This document shows, one piece after another, positions 57,114 through 64,000 of a stretch of 64,000 bases of DNA. Each line of letters begins with the position of its first letter. Within the stretch, counting starts at the first letter, position 1. Under the pieces are notes generated by a model. That model was not told where the DNA came from. It did not search any database and worked only from the letters and a program-made list of their open reading frames with translations. The translations under genes and the position numbers were made by a program. The stretch lies in the NCBI GenBank assembly GCA_025618425.1, contig CM046852.1, positions 817,704-881,703 of the forward strand. Direction: 5' to 3'. This DNA comes from Heliocidaris tuberculata. Lineage: Eukaryota > Echinodermata > Echinoidea > Camarodonta > Echinometridae.

Positions 57114-57253
57114 GGCTGCACTAGTACGAATATCTAGGAAATTACAGAAAACAGCCTGACTTGCAGATAATCTTGTAGAAATCAACGCTATGATGTGAAG
57201 TTTGTTGTGTCCAAGATGAATATCTGTAGAATATTGAAACAACTATATAATTA

Positions 57254-57339
57254 TATTTATAGTCCCCGTATTTTGCTGTTTTACTTGGTTTGATTCTATA
57301 AGTCCAAGTCTGCATTAATATTAATCATTGAATACGTCA
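57254..57339 (-). promoter_or_regulatory. Promoter of TRIM copy 3: TATA box and CRE half-site
   Basis: TATAAATA on the reverse strand (57254-57261), about 145 bp before the ATG. TGACGT at 57334-57339 in the conserved block AATACGTCACAACGACAAGA. Confidence 0.65.
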
Positions 57340-57626
57340 CAACGACAAGAGTTCCCTTACCAAATGTAAACACACACACATAAAACGTGACTACGTGAGG
57401 CATTAATGGTGACGACTACCCAGCCGTATTAGCAAATCTACAAATTATTCCCTGTATAGCGTGGGTTTTCCCAGAGATCACCAATTGTACCTTTGACCTG
57501 GATCTTATCGAGTGGAATTTTAGGTAGATGGCGCTATCATATTCGCCCCATTGATAAACAGTGGGCTTTTCACGTTCAGTATTATCATTATAATTATAAT
57601 CAACAGTGGTGTGTCAAGAAACTGAT

Positions 57627-57661
<35 letters not shown>

Positions 57662-58753
57662 TAAACCTCTAATAAGAAAGCCCCGCATGCCATAAGAAAG
57701 CCAGGGCTACGATGATTTGATTTGCGGCATGATGCCCCATTCCCCCCCCCCCCCCCCCAGTGCCATTTTAAAAATCATATTAATTAACTGAACGAAATAT
57801 TCTTTGTAATGAAAATAGATTTTAAGAAATGAAACAAATCATTTGCTTTCCTGTAAGCCAAAGACCCACTGGTACTAAAATATTTGGTTAGTTTTGTTCT
57901 GGACCAACAGAGGGTCGAGGTAGAGGCTGGCTTTGCTCTCAGTTGGATACGTCACGGCTTATACATAGAAGGGGGGGGGGGGCAACAAGAGATAATATTC
58001 ATTGAACCCACTCCAACTCAAAATTGTCAACATTACGTATCATTCATTGTAATATTCCGGATAAAGACAGTCACATACAATCAACAATTCAGGATATCTA
58101 ATTTAAAACAAATTATAACCTATAGGATTTAGCTTCCACTGCCGTTACCAACATCCGGCACGTACTCTCGAAGAAATAATTAACATCAGGTACCCACTCA
58201 CTATCTCATTTAAAACAAATTGCACTCTACATTGTAATCATTGCTGTAGCTCCTGCAGCTATGGCCAACACAGACCATATTTTAAGAAATAATGTCCATT
58301 ATCAGGTACTCAAATACTACACCTGGGTCAGGAAAGGCAACTGTCGATATGCGCCGCGAAGGAATTCGAAACCTCAATAACGAATTAAAAGCGACATGAA
58401 TAATTCATTCCCGTCATCATTCTCACCGTTATCATCATCATTATCATTGTCATCCACGTCACGATTATCAATGTACATCAGTTCACTAACTATTCAAAGA
58501 ATACGACATGAAGACACATTTATGAGAATATACCGCTTAGATTTAATAGCGTTATCAATGTAGCCTTCCATTGAGTATAATTAGGAAAATGTTTGATATT
58601 AAATGCATATATTATTATGCCATTCGTGAGATGAATGATAATAATATAATTATGAACAGATTTTGATATCATCATTACCGTCTACATTACCATTAATTCC
58701 CTCTTCTGCTTTCATCTTCCTCCTATTAATCATCTTTATTGTGTTCAGTATCA
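57340..58753. repeat. Duplication unit C, 5' flank of TRIM copy 3
   Basis: Nearly the same as 49515-51009. Includes a 30-G run at about 57632-57660. No gene. Confidence 0.8.
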
Positions 58754-59645
58754 TCATTTTTCAATTTTAAAGAAATAAGTCGAGTGTCTAATACTAAATT
58801 TCTAGGAGTAATTGTTGATGAAAATTTATCTTGGAACCGCCATGTAAATTATATATGTAACACCTTAGATAAAAATATTGGGATATTGTATAGATTGCAA
58901 TTCTTGCCACAAACTGTTTTGAAAATGTTGTACCATTCTCTTGTTTTTTTTCCCATATAAACTATTGCAATATTTTGGGGGGTTTTACTTCTAAAAGAAA
59001 TATTGAACGAATTCGTAAACTACAGAAACGTGAAATTCACCTCATCACACATTCCCCGTATCTTTCATCCAGTTTACCCTTATTTAAGAAAATGCAAATC
59101 ATACCTATCCATGAATTATTAACACTAGATACCGCAATTTTCATGTTCAAACTATCTAACAACCTTCTCCCTTTGGTTTATAAAGACTACTTCACTCTTA
59201 ATTGTTTTATTCACAATAACAATACTAGGAATGCGCAAAATATCCATCTTCCTTTAAATCGCACATCGGTAACACAAAATTCAATCTTTTATAATGGCCC
59301 AATCCTTTGGAATAGCCGCCCAACTAAATTTAGGAATAGTAAGACTGTAAAACAATTCAAACGATCTTATAAGCGACAACTTCTTGATTCACAATGTTAA
59401 ATGTACTAGATTATGGTATATGTTTCCCCTCTTTTCTTCCATTCTTTCTTTAGTGTTTTGAACTTCTGTACACTTGATATTCTATCGTTTCTTATAATTC
59501 TGTTTTATGTACTCTGTATGAAGGGGTCATTTTTAACAAGCCTATTTGTGCTTTCCATGACCCCGCCACTATTATTTATTATACTGATTTGTACTGATTT
59601 TTTGTAATATGTTTTTTATGGTGGAAATAAATGATTGATTGATTA
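58754..59645 (+). mobile_element. 5'-truncated LINE, copy in unit C
   Basis: Same insertion as 51010-51900. It reads through the position of the unit B stop (SSSLPLF) but has extra T residues near 58945 that shift the frame after YHSLV. Ends TGATTGATTGATTAA. Confidence 0.85.
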
Positions 59646-60039
59646 ATTCATTAATCTTAGCATTTTCATCTCAGTAACCACCATACAACAGATGGACATT
59701 ACATTTGAAATGACAGCATAGCTTTCAAGATTAAGTTCAACCTTAAGTTCAATAAAGTTATAATAAACATGATGAATGGTAAATTTCAAGATCGCAAACG
59801 GGATTTTGAATGAACGAGGAAAAACACGCTTAAAACAGCATATGATGCAAGAAATAGTATCCGAAAACAATGATTATTCAAATATATCAGCTAATATATT
59901 GTAATGGTGCTTCGCACAATTTACTTTTAAAAAAAAATCGTCACATCTGAAATGAGTTTAATTGATATTGTTCTATATCATAATATATAATATTGACAAT
60001 CATAATTTAAATGTTTACATATTTCAAACAATGTAGTAG

Positions 60040-60135
60040 TTGTAGAAACAGTAGTAGTAGTAGTAGTAATAATAATAATATAGTAGCAGTGGTAGTAGTA
60101 GTAGTAGTACTAGTAGTAGTAGTAGTCGTTGTCAC

Positions 60136-60176
<41 letters not shown>

Positions 60177-60378
60177 CAGTAGTAGTAGCAGTAGTAGTAG
60201 TAATAATAATAATAATTATGAGTATTTATATTGCGCCATGTCTGTCAAAAATGACACAGTAGTAGTAGTAGTAGCAGTTACTAGCAGTAGTGGTAGTGGT
60301 AGTAGTAGAAGTAGTAGTTATAATAATAATAGTAGTAGTAGTAATAGTAGCAGTAGCAGTAGTAGTAGTAATAGTAGC

Positions 60379-60424
<46 letters not shown>

Positions 60425-60450
60425 ATAGTAGTAGTAGTAGTAGTAGTATA
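60040..60450. repeat. (TAG)n array, unit C
   Basis: TAG triplets with AAT at 60067-60080 and 60201-60216, and a short SINE-like scrap (TATATTGCGCCATGTCTGTC) inside. The frames are artefacts. Confidence 0.95.
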
Positions 60451-60834
60451 TTTTATTCGGAAAAAAATAACATTTTAACCACAGAGCTTTATTGTGGCTA
60501 AAGGATTAGCTGAATTTAGTACATTATTGTGTACACATCCTTGTTACATAGCGGATATTATACGACTCAGTACATGAAGTAACGATCCAGAAAATGAATT
60601 GTACCAGTAAACATTATCTGGATCAGACTTTGCTGCTAATACGCACCATAAGAGAGAACTTGTGAACTTTTATGGTTTGAAATATCGTTGAAAAGCAATT
60701 GTATGTTTCGAACTTTCATCAATACCTTAACAAACATTCTATGATAAACATTGATTATATAATTGTAAACTGCAGTCATGATAATAATGATCATGCGAAT
60801 AACTATTTTTATATGGCGCCTTCTAGTTACATGG

Positions 60835-60948
60835 TCAAATAAGTTTAGCCTGAAAATATCCTCTTTATTCATTCATTTATTCGTTCTATTTATCCCAGGG
60901 GCCATTTTAGTGGCAAAGCACTGTTAAAAATAAAAATACTACTACTAT

Positions 60949-61031
<83 letters not shown>

Positions 61032-61675
61032 TGTCTTGTTTACCCAGGGTAGTCTGTTCTCCCTGAGGGCCCTGCAATTATACTTTGACCCCGAATTTGG
61101 CCGAGCGACCATGATGAGGTGCTCAAGCATTCAAGGACCGGGTACCCATTTACTTCACCTGGGTGGAGTGTGGAAAATGTAGATTAATGTATTACCAAAG
61201 GGCATTAGTGTCGTGGCAGGGAATCGAACCCCGTACCTCGTGATCTGGAGTCCGGTGACATATCCACTGAACCACATCACCTTCACATTATCATCATCGA
61301 TATCCTGCCGTATTTTCAAGTAAATTGCTTACAGTGGCAGTCCTTCTTCCTCAAATGATTTTATATTCGATCAATTAAGATAATTTGACAATTTATCTTT
61401 TCGTGTTTGTTTTTGAAAAATGATTGTTACATGTACGGTACATATACTTGTTTATTTATGATTCATTGTCAAAAAGTACTTTTGTATTTTATTTTATGTT
61501 ATCGAAAAATGTTGTACTTAATGAATGCAGAAGAAAATAAATCAAATAAAAAATCCTCATACGTCTGCAAATATTTGTTTCTACCAAATATTTCATGTTC
61601 ACTTGTTTCATTTGTAAACATCATAGTCATGGAGGAAACAAAATTCGTTGATAAAAGCCAATGGTGTACATGACA
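60835..61675. other. Segment present in unit C, absent from unit B
   Basis: Unit B joins ATAACTATTTTTATATG directly to a (CAT)n stretch and CTCACAAATAAAGATGAAGG, whereas unit C has about 840 bp between them. Part of it (CTATTTATCCCAGGGG) resembles unit A near 41000, suggesting deletion from B. Includes (ACT)n/(AAT)n at 60937-61030 and a SINE. No gene. Confidence 0.65.
61036..61283 (-). mobile_element. tRNA-derived SINE
   Basis: The reverse strand head is AAGGTGATGTGGTTCAGTGG ATATG, with B-box GGGTTCGATTCCCTG. The body has ACCCAGGTGAAGTAAATGGG TACCC and ends near GGGTAAACAAGACAT beside the AAT/ACT array. Confidence 0.9.
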
Positions 61676-61867
61676 TCATCATCATCATCATCTCACAAAT
61701 AAAGATGAAGGTTTCTTAACGATTTCTATTTAGATTAGTCGAGCATGCGTTATGTATTTTTCTAATCTGTTTTGCAAATGAATATATCTCTTTTTTATCT
61801 AATACATTTCTTTTATGACTGCCCATGTCTTTCGAGATCAGTCATTGCATTCCACATGTAGGGTTGA

Positions 61868-62071
61868 TACAGTGGCGGATTTAGGGGGTGGGGCAATCCC
61901 GGCCCGTGACCCCCCCCCCCCCCCCCTTTTGAGGGAAAACAATGCATTGTGCCCCTCCTATTTGCGATTGTGCCCCCCCCCCCCCTTTTCGACCAGAAAA
62001 CGTTTTTTGTTTTTTTTTGTTTTTTTTGTGTGTGTTGCTGTCAGAGAATTATGGAGGGGAACTGGACCCCA

Positions 62072-62102
<31 letters not shown>

Positions 62103-62145
62103 ACTGAGCGACTTTTGGAGGGCTGGCGAAATTTTTTTTGGGGGT
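61868..62145 (+). mobile_element. hAT-like G/C-run element at a duplication junction
   Basis: Starts CAGTGGCGGATTTAGGGGG, contains GAGAATTATGGAGGGGAACT GG and ends CTGAGCGACTTTTGGAGGGC TGGCGAA, matching 5636-5896 in reverse. The sequence to its left is unit B-like (53190-53240); that to its right is unit A-like (42260 on). Confidence 0.7.
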
Positions 62146-64000
62146 CTCTTTCACTCCCTCCCCCATTTTCTCCCTTTCTCTCTCTTTCTCTCTCTCTCTC
62201 TGCCAACTCCAAATCTCTCCTTCTTTATCTCACTCCCTCTTTTTTTTTCTCTCTCTCTCTCCCTCTCAATCTATCTCTTCCTAAAACAATCTAAAACAAA
62301 TGCTTATCTATTTTTCGAAAGAAAGATGCAAAATAAGGTAATAAAATTTGTTTGTGCAGTGTCATATTTATATCACATCACATTATCAGGCACAATATGA
62401 ACATAATGTTTATCACTACACATGTATGTACTGTTCCCTATATAAAAATAGGTCACTGTTTGTATGTTGCTGTATACACATGACATAATATACAGTTGGG
62501 GTTTATTAACAGAAATGAGTTGGACAAATTCCTGCATTCTTTTAATGAGAGACATACACATGAAATACTTTGACCTGCAAATACTCACATGTAGATTTTA
62601 CACAAACAATTAATGTACTGGAAATTCTCTTTACAGTACAAAAGTGAATAAACAGGATACAAAGAGCAAGTGTAATATATTCTAATACGAACACTGCATT
62701 AATGTTATTAATAGTGAACCATGTCATTATACATATACCAAATAACACTACACATAGCATACCATATAGGCCATTCATAATATGTTAAAAGCAACACAAA
62801 CACTTTTTATATAATCATGATCAACATACAAGCTTTTTAGTATAAGAAATACAACAGTAATATACAACTTAATTGCACAACTTTTTTCCAGATTAAAATG
62901 TTGATGATACTGGTGAATAAGAAACTCTACCTTAAGACAAAAATTGATATTCAAAATTTGGATTACAGGACATAGACGATGCTAAAGTGTTAACTATAAA
63001 ACTTTCTTTTAGTATAGATTTTCCTCATATCCACTATTATTCAAACATACTGAAGAAGCTGGTTACAAAGAATAAAAAAAATGTTGTTTCTGGTGTATCC
63101 ACATTAAAAATAATAATAGTGGGCTCTTGTATAGCGCACATGTCTGTACCCAAATACCTCACCTGGGTCGAGTGTGGCAAATGTAGATTAATGTCTCGCC
63201 TATTATGTTAGTGCTGTGGCAGGGATTCGAACCCCAGACCTTGTGGCTCAGTCTGGTGACTTATCCACTAGACCACAACACCTCTACATAAGTAAGCATT
63301 AAGAGAAAAACAGAGGGTAAAATCATTATTTTTTTCCCCTTAATAATCAAAACAATATAGCTACAGCCGCATCAAGCATTGTAGTGAGCAGGCAATTAAA
63401 CCTTGATGCCTGTCATTTTCAGGCCTGGGGGTAGTTGCCTCAGTGTCGCTAGCCTTTAACTCTCTTTATATGTCTGGTTTAAAAAAAAAGAAATTTAACA
63501 TGTTCTTGTTTGACCTTCAAAAAACATTTTTTGAGTGAATAAAAGAAAAGAAAATGTCTGAAAACCCCCACGCAATCCAGATGTTAAATGATGAATCTGT
63601 GTAAAGTCTCATTTATTGTAAGTTTAACAGAGCATGTAATGAATTAGATGCAAGGCACAGATTGACTTCAGGTATATACAAGATTATATGACACATCATT
63701 TGTATATACAGTGTATGAACAAAATTCAAGCTCCATCTCATACAGGTGTGTATTTCAAGAATATGTAATATCTGCATGAGGGGAAAATATGTTTTCATTA
63801 AAAAATGCATGTCAGTTAGCGCAAAGATGGTAATAGATTTACCCCCTGCAAATTTCCTCCAGTACCACTATAACAAATGAATAGTTTTATGGTAATTTTT
63901 TTTTTAGTTTATAATGAAAATACTTTCGAATTTCATTATTATGTTAGCCTTAACATTTCGTGCTAAATGGAAGATATCCGAGTCTCAACCCATTCATTCT
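62146..64000. repeat. Duplication unit C, right part (copy of 42260-44115)
   Basis: Closely follows 42260-44110, including its SINE, and runs off the window. No gene. Confidence 0.85.
63115..63285 (-). mobile_element. tRNA-derived SINE, duplicate of 43235-43414
   Basis: Same insertion as in unit A: head AGAGGTGTTGTGGTCTAGTG GATAAG, B-box GGGTTCGAATCCCTG. Confidence 0.9.

Noticed and set aside
56418..57242. Longer TRIM copy 3 N-terminus starting upstream at MFQYSTD
   Set aside because: The MAAKKK start is shared by all three copies. The upstream part coincides with the predicted 5' UTR downstream of the TATA box.

Overview
The window is animal (metazoan) nuclear DNA. It has genes split by GT-AG introns, TATA-containing promoters and AATAAA signals. 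It also has tRNA-derived SINEs, a LINE tail, a decayed Gypsy element, many short inverted-repeat DNA transposons, and an extreme load of microsatellites and poly-G/poly-C runs. Three paralogous RING/B-box (TRIM-type) genes next to a single-exon rhodopsin-class receptor, in AT-rich, repeat-dense DNA, fit an echinoderm, most likely a sea urchin. That assignment is inference from gene and repeat style, not from a database match.

Layout. 0-9.7 kb is repeats only: a foldback element, SINE, MITE, a hAT-type element with a target-site duplication, a minisatellite, and a reverse-strand Gypsy pol relic (about 6.2-9.3 kb). 9.8-13.8 kb holds TRIM copy 1 (+ strand, two exons, one frameshift) with one MITE in its promoter and another in its 3' UTR. 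14.1-17.7 kb is repeats and an unusual palindromic motif cluster. 19.07-20.64 kb is an intact reverse-strand receptor gene. 20.7-30.4 kb has no recognisable gene, only foldback elements, MITEs and long ATT arrays. 30.46-33.93 kb is a small four-exon gene for a 144-residue secreted cysteine-containing protein with a clear core promoter and polyadenylation signal. 34-38.9 kb is intergenic with SINEs and MITEs, ending in a 500-N gap (38942-39441).

The right-hand 24.5 kb is a tandem segmental duplication. Three partial copies of one unit can be aligned by eye (about 39.5-45.7, 46-53.5 and 53.7-64 kb). Two carry a reverse-strand TRIM gene: copy 2 is broken and copy 3 is an intact 635-codon reading frame. 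Insertions shared or private between copies give an order of events.

Biologically, the TRIM genes encode putative E3 ubiquitin ligases whose RING, paired B-boxes and coiled coil precede a repeat-rich C-terminal domain likely to fold as a beta-propeller. The cluster shows birth and death, uneven divergence of one B-box, and transposon remodelling of a promoter. The receptor and the secreted protein are independent neighbours with no visible functional link to the cluster.
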